A stretch of 64,000 nt of DNA from Candidatus Opimibacter skivensis (GTDB taxonomy: Bacteria > Bacteroidota > Bacteroidia > Chitinophagales > Saprospiraceae): assembly GCA_016721905.1 (NCBI GenBank), contig JADKHH010000004.1, positions 1 to 64,000 of the forward strand. Reading direction: 5' to 3'. The notes beneath the pieces were generated by a model, which saw nothing but the letters and a program-made list of their open reading frames with translations, made no database searches and was not told where the DNA came from. Position 1 is the first letter of the stretch; every line of letters begins with the position of its first letter. Below, in pieces: positions 1-7,558 of this stretch. Position numbers and translations under genes: made by a program.

Positions 1-399
1 GATGACCATCGCATACTCCCCTTCATGATCTTCTACACGCATGTGAATGGCTTTTACATTTTCTAATCCGATAGCTGATGCCACCTCGGTCACTACATGT
101 ATTTTCTTCGCGGTTGAATCAAGCAGTGTAAAATGGACTTCCGGAAACATAATGGCTAATGGAATGCCGGGAAATCCACCACCTGTGCCCACATCAAGAA
201 TGCTCATATCGGGTGCAAATGGATTGTATTTGGCCAATGCGAGTGAATGGAGTATGTGGTGTTCATAGAGGTGATCTATGTCCTTACGGCTCACCACGTT
301 GATCTTTTCATTCCACTCCCTGTAGAGCGGACCTATCGCTTTGAATTGTGAGATCTGCTTATCGGAAAGGTCCGGAAAATAGGATTGTATTAATTCCAT
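1..399 (-). CDS. rsmG: 16S rRNA (guanine-N7) methyltransferase RsmG, partial
   Basis: Read on the minus strand, the first 399 bases encode the N-terminal ~133 residues of RsmG (GidB), which makes m7G527 in 16S rRNA using S-adenosylmethionine. The SAM-binding loop is visible as LDVGTGGGFPGIPLA, followed by an acidic strand end (LLDST) and the family segment VSRKDIDHLYEHHILHSL. The ATG at 397-399 overlaps the end of the upstream glycosyltransferase gene by ten bases, so the two are probably co-transcribed. The C-terminal third lies outside the window. Family assignment is firm; function is inferred from the family. Confidence 0.9.
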   Translation of the reverse strand, partial: MELIQSYFPDLSDKQISQFKAIGPLYREWNEKINVVSRKDIDHLYEHHILHSLALAKYNPFAPDMSILDVGTGGGFPGIPLAIMFPEVHFTLLDSTAKKIHVVTEVASAIGLENVKAIHMRVEDHEGEYAMVI

Positions 400-1475
400 G
401 TTTGTTTTTTTGCCACGATTGTGATGAAGCCCATCACCGCAAGATATAACGCATAGCCCACTTCGAGAAACGGGTACCATAGAGCTGTGTCTCTATCTCC
501 TAATCGTGATGTCCATCTCCGGTAGGTATCCCAACGAACGGCAAGACCTAAAACAAATCCTGCGAGTAACATATTATCAGGAGAGGACATCATCAAAAAA
601 GGTAATAATACCCAATGTGACATAAGCGCCATGGCATACAACCCTGGTGGCCACCATGCCTTCATTTGATAATGATGTCCAGCGGAGAGGTGCCGGTGCT
701 TTTGTTTAAACCATTGTTTCCATGATATAGCAGGTGATGAAAAGACATGTGATGCTTTCTCTGTATTGACAACAACCTTGCTTTTCGAGGAGGCTTGCTG
801 TACCCACAAATCGTCATCACCGTAGGGAATATGCTTCTGGTTTTTATAGGGGTCCTCCTGCTGAAACAATTTTCGTGGATACAACATGTTGCGCCCGACG
901 CCCATGTAAGGGCTTCCAATCACAGCCCAGGACAAATACTGAATACCCGTCATTACCGTTTCAAACCGAATAAAGAGATTCAGTAATCCTTTGGTCTGTT
1001 CATATGGTGAATACCCCAGGACGAGATTGTCTCCATGGCTAAGCATGACCATGCTTTCTATCCATTCCTTTCCGGCAGGTCTGCAATCTGCATCTGTGCA
1101 AAGGATAAGTTCGTACTTGGCTTTATTGATACCCAGTGTCAGCGCCTGTTTCTTTCCTGGCTGATCTGTGGAATGATATAATGAAACCTGGGAAAGACCA
1201 TGCACCATTTCCTCTAGATTTTTCTGCTCTTCAGTGGAGCTGTGGTCATTGACGATGATGATTTCAAAGAGGGGATATTCCTGTGATAGAAATTCCTTGA
1301 AATGTCTCGCGAGGCTTTCACTGCCGTTCTTTACTGCAATGACAATACTGACGCCGGGAAGTGTCGGCCATGGATGTGTTGGAGATGTTTTATTCCCTTT
1401 GCGGAATATGAGAAAATGATACCCCATCAGTATTAGGAGGGAACACAACCATAAAAACGTCAGGACCTGGATCAT
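390..1475 (-). CDS. Membrane-anchored family 2 glycosyltransferase
   Basis: A 361-residue protein with an N-terminal membrane segment (about residues 3-22), a GT-A domain beginning VSIVIAVKNGSESL, the acidic LCTDADCRP motif (DxD region) and a later YGDDDLW element, then hydrophobic segments near the C-terminus (about 270-300 and 335-355). This layout is usual for GT2 enzymes that transfer sugars from nucleotide-sugar donors at the inner membrane. The acceptor cannot be told from the sequence. It overlaps the downstream rsmG start, and rsmG follows in the same direction, so they form a short operon. A polysaccharide or glycolipid role is only an inference. Confidence 0.85.
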   Translation of the reverse strand: MIQVLTFLWLCSLLILMGYHFLIFRKGNKTSPTHPWPTLPGVSIVIAVKNGSESLARHFKEFLSQEYPLFEIIIVNDHSSTEEQKNLEEMVHGLSQVSLYHSTDQPGKKQALTLGINKAKYELILCTDADCRPAGKEWIESMVMLSHGDNLVLGYSPYEQTKGLLNLFIRFETVMTGIQYLSWAVIGSPYMGVGRNMLYPRKLFQQEDPYKNQKHIPYGDDDLWVQQASSKSKVVVNTEKASHVFSSPAISWKQWFKQKHRHLSAGHHYQMKAWWPPGLYAMALMSHWVLLPFLMMSSPDNMLLAGFVLGLAVRWDTYRRWTSRLGDRDTALWYPFLEVGYALYLAVMGFITIVAKKQTWN

Positions 1476-1783
1476 TAACTCAAAGGTAGATCAAAGAACG
1501 TGAGAAGCGTGTCGAAGCGCAGCGTAGATCCCGCCCCGAATGGGCAGCGGGAAGAACGTGAGAAGTTGTCCTTCAATATTCAGGTTTGAATATTCAAAAT
1601 ATATTTCTCGCGCAACGCCGCAACGCCGCAGTTTGAATTCTCTTTTACTTTCTGCTCTTTAGCCTCTTCAGCCCTTTAAGCCTTTTTGGCCTCTTCAACC
1701 CCTTCAGCCATTCTGCCCTTCCGCCGTTCTGCCGTTCTGCCCTTTTCACCTTACCTTTGCCGTCCAAATAAAGGAAAAAGAGT
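1476..1783. other. Intergenic region with pyrimidine-rich phrase repeats
   Basis: This 308-base gap between divergent genes has no credible gene. It holds short reiterated words: CGCAACGCCGCAACGCCGCAG (about 1612-1632, with relatives near 43.9 and 54.4 kb), then CTCTTCAGCC and GCCGTTCTGCC units (about 1660-1745). The same words recur in reverse near 26.3 kb and forward near 43.96 kb. The aspS promoter box lies at its right end. Confidence 0.6.
1752..1759 (+). promoter_or_regulatory. Bacteroidota -7 box for aspS
   Basis: TACCTTTG matches the Bacteroidota sigma-ABfr -7 consensus TAnnTTTG and lies 24 bases upstream of the aspS ATG. The -33 side is weak: TTCTG about 21 bases upstream instead of TTTG. 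It is inferred from sequence only. Confidence 0.45.
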
Positions 1784-3556
1784 ATGTACAGGACGAATAC
1801 ATGTGGTGAGCTGCGATTAGGTAATGCAGGCATGGAAGTGACCCTCAGTGGATGGGTGCAGGCTTCGAGAGACCTTGGAGGTATGACTTTTATTGACCTC
1901 CGGGACCGATATGGTATCACCCAGTTAGTGTTTAACATGGAAGATGATGCAGCACTTTGCCAGCAGGCACGTAAGTTGGGAAGGGAATTCGTCATCCAGG
2001 CGACGGGGACGGTAAGAGAGCGTACCAGCAAAAACCCTAACCGCCCAACCGGTGATGTTGAAATCGTGGTGACTGCCCTCAAAACGCTCAATGCCTCCAA
2101 GGTTCCACCTTTTACGATTGAAGATGAGACCGATGGCGGTGATGAACTCCGCATGAAATACCGATATCTCGATATCCGTCGTAATCCGGTACAAGAGAAA
2201 CTGATGTTCCGTGCCAAGGTGGCGCTGGAAACCAGGAAATACCTCTCCGGTGCAGGATTTATTGAAGTAGAAACACCAAACCTGATCAAGAGCACCCCTG
2301 AAGGTGCCCGTGACTTTGTGGTTCCTAGCCGCGTCAATGCAGGACAGTTCTATGCCCTTCCACAATCACCGCAGACTTTCAAACAAATCCTGATGGTAGC
2401 CGGAATGGACCGCTACTTTCAGATTGTAAAATGTTTCAGGGACGAAGACCTCCGGGCAGACCGTCAACCTGAATTTACACAGATCGATTGCGAAATGGCC
2501 TTCGTGACCCGCGAAGATATCCTGCAGACGTTTGAAGGATTGACCCAGCATTTGTTCCAGACGTTGTTGAATATTGAACTTGGTGAGTTTCCTCGTATGT
2601 CTTATGACGAAGCAATGATCCGATATGGTTCTGACAAACCAGACGTGCGTTTTGGGATGGAGTTTGTTGAATTCAATGACCTCGCCAAAGGTCATGGCTT
2701 TCAGGTGTTCGATGATGCTGAACTGATCGTAGGTATATGTGTACCTGGTCAGGCAGAAACCTATTCGAACAAAATGCTCAATGATCTCACGGACTGGGTC
2801 AAACGTCCGCAGATCGGTGCCAAGGGGCTGGTCAATATAAAAGTACAGGTTGATGGAACCATTAAAAGTTCTATTTCAAAATACTATACAGATGAACAAC
2901 TGAAAGCCTGGGGAGAAAAGGCCGGAGCTGGACCGAACGATATGCTATTGATTCTCTCCGGAGAAACAGATAAGGTTCGGAAGCAACTCAATGAACTGCG
3001 CCTTGAAATGGGCAATCGACTTGGCCTGCGCACACCTGGTACTTTTAAACCTTTGTGGGTCGTCGACTTTGCATTACTTGAATGGGATGAAGAAGCTAAT
3101 CGTTTCCATGCCATGCATCATCCGTTTACCTCTCCAAAAGCAAGCGATATAGATCGTATGCTGGATGGAGATCATGAGACTATGAAAAACCTGCGTGCAG
3201 ATGCTTATGATCTTGTCATCAATGGTGTAGAGATCGGTGGAGGTTCCATTCGTATCCATGACCGTGCATTACAGGAAAAGAACTTTAAACTACTCGGGTT
3301 CACACCAGAGCAAGCAGAAAATCAATTTGGCTTCCTGATGGGTGCTTTTGAATATGGCGCTCCGCCACATGGTGGTATCGCCTTCGGATTTGATCGCTTA
3401 TGTGCTATGATGAAAGGAGAGACATCTATTCGCGACTTTATTGCTTTTCCAAAAAACAACCAGGGCAGGGATGTGATGATTGATGCACCATCGATGATTG
3501 ATGATGCACAACTTAAGGAGTTATCATTGGCTATTACCAAATCAATAAAAGTATGA
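1784..3556 (+). CDS. aspS: Aspartyl-tRNA synthetase
   Basis: A full-length 590-residue class II aminoacyl-tRNA synthetase that charges tRNA-Asp (possibly also tRNA-Asn). It has the N-terminal OB-fold anticodon-binding domain (LSGWVQASRDLGGMTFIDLRD, ~20-100), the class II core with motif 2 around CFRDEDLRADRQPEF, the bacterial GAD insertion (~290-410), and motif 3 GGIAFGFDRLCAMM near the C-terminus. Length is normal for the bacterial type. The start is set by homology (MYRTNTCGEL) and by the TACCTTTG box 24 bases upstream. Its stop overlaps the ATG of the next gene (ATGA), so translation is probably coupled. Confidence 0.97.
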   Translation: MYRTNTCGELRLGNAGMEVTLSGWVQASRDLGGMTFIDLRDRYGITQLVFNMEDDAALCQQARKLGREFVIQATGTVRERTSKNPNRPTGDVEIVVTALKTLNASKVPPFTIEDETDGGDELRMKYRYLDIRRNPVQEKLMFRAKVALETRKYLSGAGFIEVETPNLIKSTPEGARDFVVPSRVNAGQFYALPQSPQTFKQILMVAGMDRYFQIVKCFRDEDLRADRQPEFTQIDCEMAFVTREDILQTFEGLTQHLFQTLLNIELGEFPRMSYDEAMIRYGSDKPDVRFGMEFVEFNDLAKGHGFQVFDDAELIVGICVPGQAETYSNKMLNDLTDWVKRPQIGAKGLVNIKVQVDGTIKSSISKYYTDEQLKAWGEKAGAGPNDMLLILSGETDKVRKQLNELRLEMGNRLGLRTPGTFKPLWVVDFALLEWDEEANRFHAMHHPFTSPKASDIDRMLDGDHETMKNLRADAYDLVINGVEIGGGSIRIHDRALQEKNFKLLGFTPEQAENQFGFLMGAFEYGAPPHGGIAFGFDRLCAMMKGETSIRDFIAFPKNNQGRDVMIDAPSMIDDAQLKELSLAITKSIKV

Positions 3557-4788
3557 GTGTTGTAGAAATGAAGGTTCCGGTCATTGGTGAGTCCATCAAT
3601 GAAGTCACATTATCCCAGTGGCTGAAGCCTGATGGTAGCTTTGTCAAACTGGATGAGCCTATTTGTGAATTTGAATCTGATAAGGCCACGCTTGAGTTTC
3701 CTGCGGAAGCTGAAGGAAAGTTGATTCATGTTGCCAAAGAAGGGGATGATCTCGCGATCGGTGCACTAGTGGCGAGAATTGATACGAGTGTAAAAGCTGA
3801 TGCGGTAACTGCAACACCCACAAAACCAGTAGAGCCTGCTACACCTGTACCGCCTGCTGCTCCAAAGAAGCCAGAAGAAACCAAACCAATTCCATCTCCC
3901 TCCGCAGGAAAAATTCTCCGCGAAGGAAATGTTGATCCCGTCACCGTTGAAGGTTCAGGAAAAGAAGGTCGCATCACAAAGGCAGATGCTTTACAGGCTG
4001 TTGAGCAAAAACCAAAAGCACCCGTAGAGTCGCCTCCAGCTACTGTTACATCCAATCCTCCTGCTGCTGTCACGCATGCATTGTTTAGCCGCGTTGAACA
4101 TCGGGAGAAGATGACCAGGATGCGTCGCACGATCGCACGCAGGTTGGTGTCTGCTAAAAACAACACAGCGATGCTGACCACCTTCAATGAGGTGGATATG
4201 ACTGCCATCCTTGATTTGCGTAAAAAATACCAGGATCAGTTTGTAGCCAAATATGGCATCAAGCTGGGCTTCATGTCGATCTTTGCAAAAGCTTGTGCAC
4301 AAGCCCTTCTGGAAAAACCAGATGTCAATGCACACATTGATGGTGAAGACCTGATCTACCACGATTACGTTGATATATCAGTTGCCATATCAACTCCAAC
4401 AGGACTTGTCGTGCCGCCTATCTATAATGTCGAATCACTTCGCTTTGATGAGATCGAATATAAAATCAAGGAGCTGGCAGATAAAGCGCGTGCAGGGAAA
4501 CTGACCCTTGAAGAAATGTCAGGTGGAACCTTTACAATTACCAACGGAGGTATTTTCGGTTCAATGCTCAGCACCCCTATCATCAATGAACCACAGTCAG
4601 CTATCCTTGGTATGCACAACATACAGGAACGGGCAGTAGTGGTCAATGGACAGATCGTCATCAGGCCGATGATGTATGTGGCATTGTCATATGATCATAG
4701 AGTGATCGATGGTAGCACGAGTGTTACTTTCCTCGTGAGAGTGAAAGAACTACTTGAGGATCCTACCAGGTTGTTGATGCAGTTTTAA
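3553..4788 (+). CDS. odhB: Dihydrolipoyllysine-residue succinyltransferase, E2 of 2-oxoglutarate dehydrogenase
   Basis: A 411-residue E2 subunit of the 2-oxoglutarate dehydrogenase complex, which passes the succinyl group from E1 to CoA in the TCA cycle. The lipoyl domain carries the target lysine at about K44 in EFESDKATLEF; the SDKAT context is typical of OdhB/SucB rather than pyruvate E2. A Pro/Ala-rich linker (~80-112) leads to the peripheral-subunit-binding domain (~114-146) and the catalytic domain, which ends with SYDHRVIDGS (catalytic His). The ATG overlaps the aspS stop by four bases. E1 (odhA) is not in the window. The pairing with aspS is a compact two-gene operon. Confidence 0.95.
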   Translation: MSVVEMKVPVIGESINEVTLSQWLKPDGSFVKLDEPICEFESDKATLEFPAEAEGKLIHVAKEGDDLAIGALVARIDTSVKADAVTATPTKPVEPATPVPPAAPKKPEETKPIPSPSAGKILREGNVDPVTVEGSGKEGRITKADALQAVEQKPKAPVESPPATVTSNPPAAVTHALFSRVEHREKMTRMRRTIARRLVSAKNNTAMLTTFNEVDMTAILDLRKKYQDQFVAKYGIKLGFMSIFAKACAQALLEKPDVNAHIDGEDLIYHDYVDISVAISTPTGLVVPPIYNVESLRFDEIEYKIKELADKARAGKLTLEEMSGGTFTITNGGIFGSMLSTPIINEPQSAILGMHNIQERAVVVNGQIVIRPMMYVALSYDHRVIDGSTSVTFLVRVKELLEDPTRLLMQF

Positions 4789-5004
4789 AAGCAGCTTAGA
4801 AACTGCCTTTGCCGAAGCGGAGCATTGCATTGATCAGAGTCAACATGTTTGCTCCTTCAAAAGCCAAGGCCGCTGGATGGCGTTTCGGTTTTATACTTCG
4901 ATTTGGATTTCTCATGGTCGCAGGAGCAAATAGTTCGACTACGCTCTCTACGCCGCTCCTGCAACGGCCATGGCCAAGATGCGTTGAATGGAATTGATTA
5001 GTTC

Positions 5005-5397
5005 CTATTTGTTTAGAACTATAAATGGTTCGGAAGGTTTCTTGATGAGGGCTACGGCTACTTCGGCTATTCCACTATCGAGGATACCAAGTTCTTTTGC
5101 GGCCCTGCGGGACAGGTCGATGATTCTACCTTTTACATAAGGCCCCCTGTCGGTGACGATCACCATCACGGAGTGATCGGGATTATCCTTTCGGGCAACC
5201 TTGAGAATACTGCCTATAGGAAATGTTGGGTGCGCACAGGTAAGGTCATCCGGATCATAGCGCTCGCCATTTGCCATCCTGAAACCTGTAAGTCCATTGT
5301 GGTAGAAACTAGCCAGACCCACTTCCTGGCTCGAGGCCGGAAGGGATAGAAACAGGCAAAGTATACCTGTGATCAATATGGCTAATGATCTGTTCAT
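5005..5397 (-). CDS. RlpA-like double-psi beta-barrel protein, secreted
   Basis: A 130-residue protein with a signal peptide (about residues 1-23, ending PASSQ) followed directly by the RlpA-like double-psi beta-barrel domain: GLASFYHNGLTGFRMANGE, then VTDRGPYVKGRIIDLSRRAA. The SPOR domain of classical RlpA is absent, so septal targeting cannot be assumed. Some RlpA proteins are lytic transglycosylases acting on peptidoglycan denuded of stem peptides; the TDRGPY and DLSRRA segments carry the catalytic Asp/His region of that family. It is transcribed alone, convergent with odhB. The 216 bases between them contain no recognisable gene. Confidence 0.87.
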   Translation of the reverse strand: MNRSLAILITGILCLFLSLPASSQEVGLASFYHNGLTGFRMANGERYDPDDLTCAHPTFPIGSILKVARKDNPDHSVMVIVTDRGPYVKGRIIDLSRRAAKELGILDSGIAEVAVALIKKPSEPFIVLNK

Positions 5398-5625
5398 GAA
5401 GGATTAAGAATGCAAATAACGGTTAAAAGGTTCAATTGTTGTGATTTATGGCCGTTGTAAATTTAATATGTTGTTAACCTAATGCAAACCGAATGGGTTT
5501 ATCATGTGTATGTAACTTGGTGTCAAACTATTACCTCCATCCCCATTTAGGGGGATTTTGCACCTTGAGTATGGCAAAAACCTGTCCAAATTCATCCCAT
5601 CACCGATATTTGCGACCCAAAACCT

Positions 5626-6246
5626 ATGAAAGTGATCCTCAAAACCATGTTAGCGACATTATTAGCTATTGTAACACCAGCCTTTCTCTGGAGTCAGACA
5701 AAACCAATACCTATCAATGTTTCATTGTTTAATGAATCTACAGCAATTCCTTTTACGCGTTTCATTACAACACCTGTGCATCCAGGCATACAGGTCGGAA
5801 CAGAGTTTGACTACAACCGCAAATCGCATACGCGATTATTTCAAACCGCTAACATCTCCTATTTCTATCACAATTATCTCGCACAAGGCATCGGCATTCA
5901 TACAGAGTTGGGATATGAATGCAGGGCATCGATGGGTCTCGCTTTGACAGGACTTTTTGGATTGGGGTACATGCACACCTTTGCTACAACTGAAGAATTT
6001 AGACACCACAACGGCCAGTATGAAAAGAAGTCAGATAAAGGAAATGCACGTCTGATTCCTTCTTTATCATTTGATGTTGGGTATTATCTACGGTGTGCTG
6101 ACACCTATAGTCCGAAAATCTATTTGCGATACGAGGCCTGGGCTGAGTATCCTTATTCACCGGATTTTATTCCGGTGCTGACGCACATCAACCTGCATGC
6201 GGGTGTAAAGTTTTTCCTGTCAAAAAAATCAATCAGCCATGAATAA
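5626..6246 (+). CDS. Secreted beta-barrel-like protein of unknown function
   Basis: A 206-residue protein with a clear signal peptide (MKVILKTMLATLLAIVTPAF then LWSQ). The mature part has alternating aromatic and polar strands (HTRLFQTANISYFYHNYLA, GLALTGLFGLGYMHTF, KIYLRYEAWAEYPYSPDF) typical of small outer-membrane barrels. I do not recognise a named family. Its end overlaps the next start by eight bases, so it is probably co-translated with the serine hydrolase lipoprotein that follows and may share its envelope location. Functional role unknown. Confidence 0.75.
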   Translation: MKVILKTMLATLLAIVTPAFLWSQTKPIPINVSLFNESTAIPFTRFITTPVHPGIQVGTEFDYNRKSHTRLFQTANISYFYHNYLAQGIGIHTELGYECRASMGLALTGLFGLGYMHTFATTEEFRHHNGQYEKKSDKGNARLIPSLSFDVGYYLRCADTYSPKIYLRYEAWAEYPYSPDFIPVLTHINLHAGVKFFLSKKSISHE

Positions 6247-7417
6247 GATAACGAACCTGCTGATTGTATTCCTGTTTATCTCTGCTTGTCGTGAAGGTGA
6301 AAACATTGAGCCTTCATTCTATACCTGCGAATTCAATTTCCCTGACAGCAGCTTAACGCATCCTGAGCATCAGCAATACCAAAACCTGCTGGATGAAATC
6401 GTCTCGAATGGTGTGGTCGGAATCTCGATGTCAGTATTCAAACCACAAGATGGTATGTGGATCGGAGCTGGGGGAATGGCTGATCTACACAATGCTGTCA
6501 GCATGCAACCCTGCAACATCAGCAGGGTAGGCTCTACAGTAAAGATGTACACAGCTGTCACCGTTTTAAAACTACAGGAAGAAGGAAAATTAAACCTGGA
6601 CGATAAAATAGCAGACTATCTGGACGGTGATGTGATCGATAAAATTGAAAACGCTGATGAGGCTACCATTCGTCAATTGCTTCAGCATTCAAGTGGCATC
6701 TACAATTACATCCAGAACCTGGTGTTTCAAACCGCATCCACTAATGATCTCATCCGTGAATGGAAACCAGAGGACCTGCTCCAATATGCCTACCATAAAA
6801 GTGCTTACTTTCCGCCTGGTGATGATGTGGCTTACTCCAATACAAACTACATCATGCTCGGCATGCTGATCGAGAAAATTGAAGGCAAACCCTTTTATGA
6901 TGTATTTGAAGAAAAACTTTTTTCACCGCTTGGGTTGACGCTTACCCAATTTGCGGCTGAAGATCCGGTCCCGGATGGTATCGTCAGGGGTTACATTGAT
7001 CTGTACAGTAATTTGCAGGTTTTGGAAAGTACCTATTTCAGCGGGTGGGATTATTATACAGCAGACGGTGGATTGATCTCCAACCCGTATGACATGAACC
7101 GGTTCTTCCTGGAGTTGATGCGAGGTCATATTATCAATGCAAATTCACTTAATGAAATGCTGATCTGGATAACGCCAAAAGAACAAGACGCTGAATTTTT
7201 TCCAATTCAATATGGGCTGGGCATATTCAGGATAGAGACCCCGCAAGGAATAGCTTATATGCATAGCGGTGATGCCATCGGGTATTATGCCAACATGTTG
7301 TATTTCCCGGATGACAGCACGACGATCGTATACGCTGTCAATAGCAACTATGGTAAAATCGACCAATTTGTATCCACACAGGCCGCGATGGAAAACATAC
7401 TGGAAGCGGTGAAGTAA
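6239..7417 (+). CDS. Class C beta-lactamase-type serine hydrolase, lipoprotein
   Basis: A 392-residue serine hydrolase of the beta-lactamase/D-alanyl-D-alanine peptidase-like family. The catalytic tetrad S99-T-V-K102, Y199-S-N201 and a C-terminal HSGDAIG box are all visible. The N-terminus is a lipoprotein signal with lipobox ISAC (Cys17), which suggests membrane anchoring. In Bacteroidota such proteins act on peptidoglycan peptides, esters or other amides; resistance to beta-lactams cannot be claimed. It overlaps the preceding barrel-like gene and is followed by the strong inverted repeat at 7444-7501. Confidence 0.88.
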   Translation: MNKITNLLIVFLFISACREGENIEPSFYTCEFNFPDSSLTHPEHQQYQNLLDEIVSNGVVGISMSVFKPQDGMWIGAGGMADLHNAVSMQPCNISRVGSTVKMYTAVTVLKLQEEGKLNLDDKIADYLDGDVIDKIENADEATIRQLLQHSSGIYNYIQNLVFQTASTNDLIREWKPEDLLQYAYHKSAYFPPGDDVAYSNTNYIMLGMLIEKIEGKPFYDVFEEKLFSPLGLTLTQFAAEDPVPDGIVRGYIDLYSNLQVLESTYFSGWDYYTADGGLISNPYDMNRFFLELMRGHIINANSLNEMLIWITPKEQDAEFFPIQYGLGIFRIETPQGIAYMHSGDAIGYYANMLYFPDDSTTIVYAVNSNYGKIDQFVSTQAAMENILEAVK

Positions 7418-7443
7418 AAATCAAAATATGATTTCATGTAGGG

Positions 7444-7501
7444 GCTCAAAGAAAGAGGGTAGGGGTTCAAAATTTTGAACCCCTACCCTCTTTCTTTGAG
7501 C
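7444..7501. repeat. 58-bp perfect palindrome (family B, copy 1), bidirectional terminator candidate
   Basis: A perfect inverted repeat with 29-bp arms and no loop lies between the convergent serine hydrolase (+) and hppA (-). The central 28 bp (GTAGGGGTTCAAAA plus its complement) are identical to the centre of the palindrome at 49454-49513. The outer arms (GCTCAAAGAAAGAGG) differ but still pair perfectly. Placement suggests transcription termination for both genes. Confidence 0.85.
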
Positions 7502-7558
7502 ATATGCACTATGCTCTATGCTCCATGCCCTACTCGTGCTGAGCGGAGTCGAAGTATG

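Noticed and set aside
1645..2337. A 230-codon minus-strand open frame opposite aspS
   Set aside because: It is the reverse shadow of aspS with no family-like segments, and its left end is phrase-repeat DNA.
4809..4997. A 62-codon open frame after odhB
   Set aside because: No recognisable segments, no promoter or start support; it lies in degenerate DNA between convergent genes.
5626..6246. Naming the barrel-like protein as a porin
   Set aside because: Only strand pattern and signal peptide are visible; no porin family signature.
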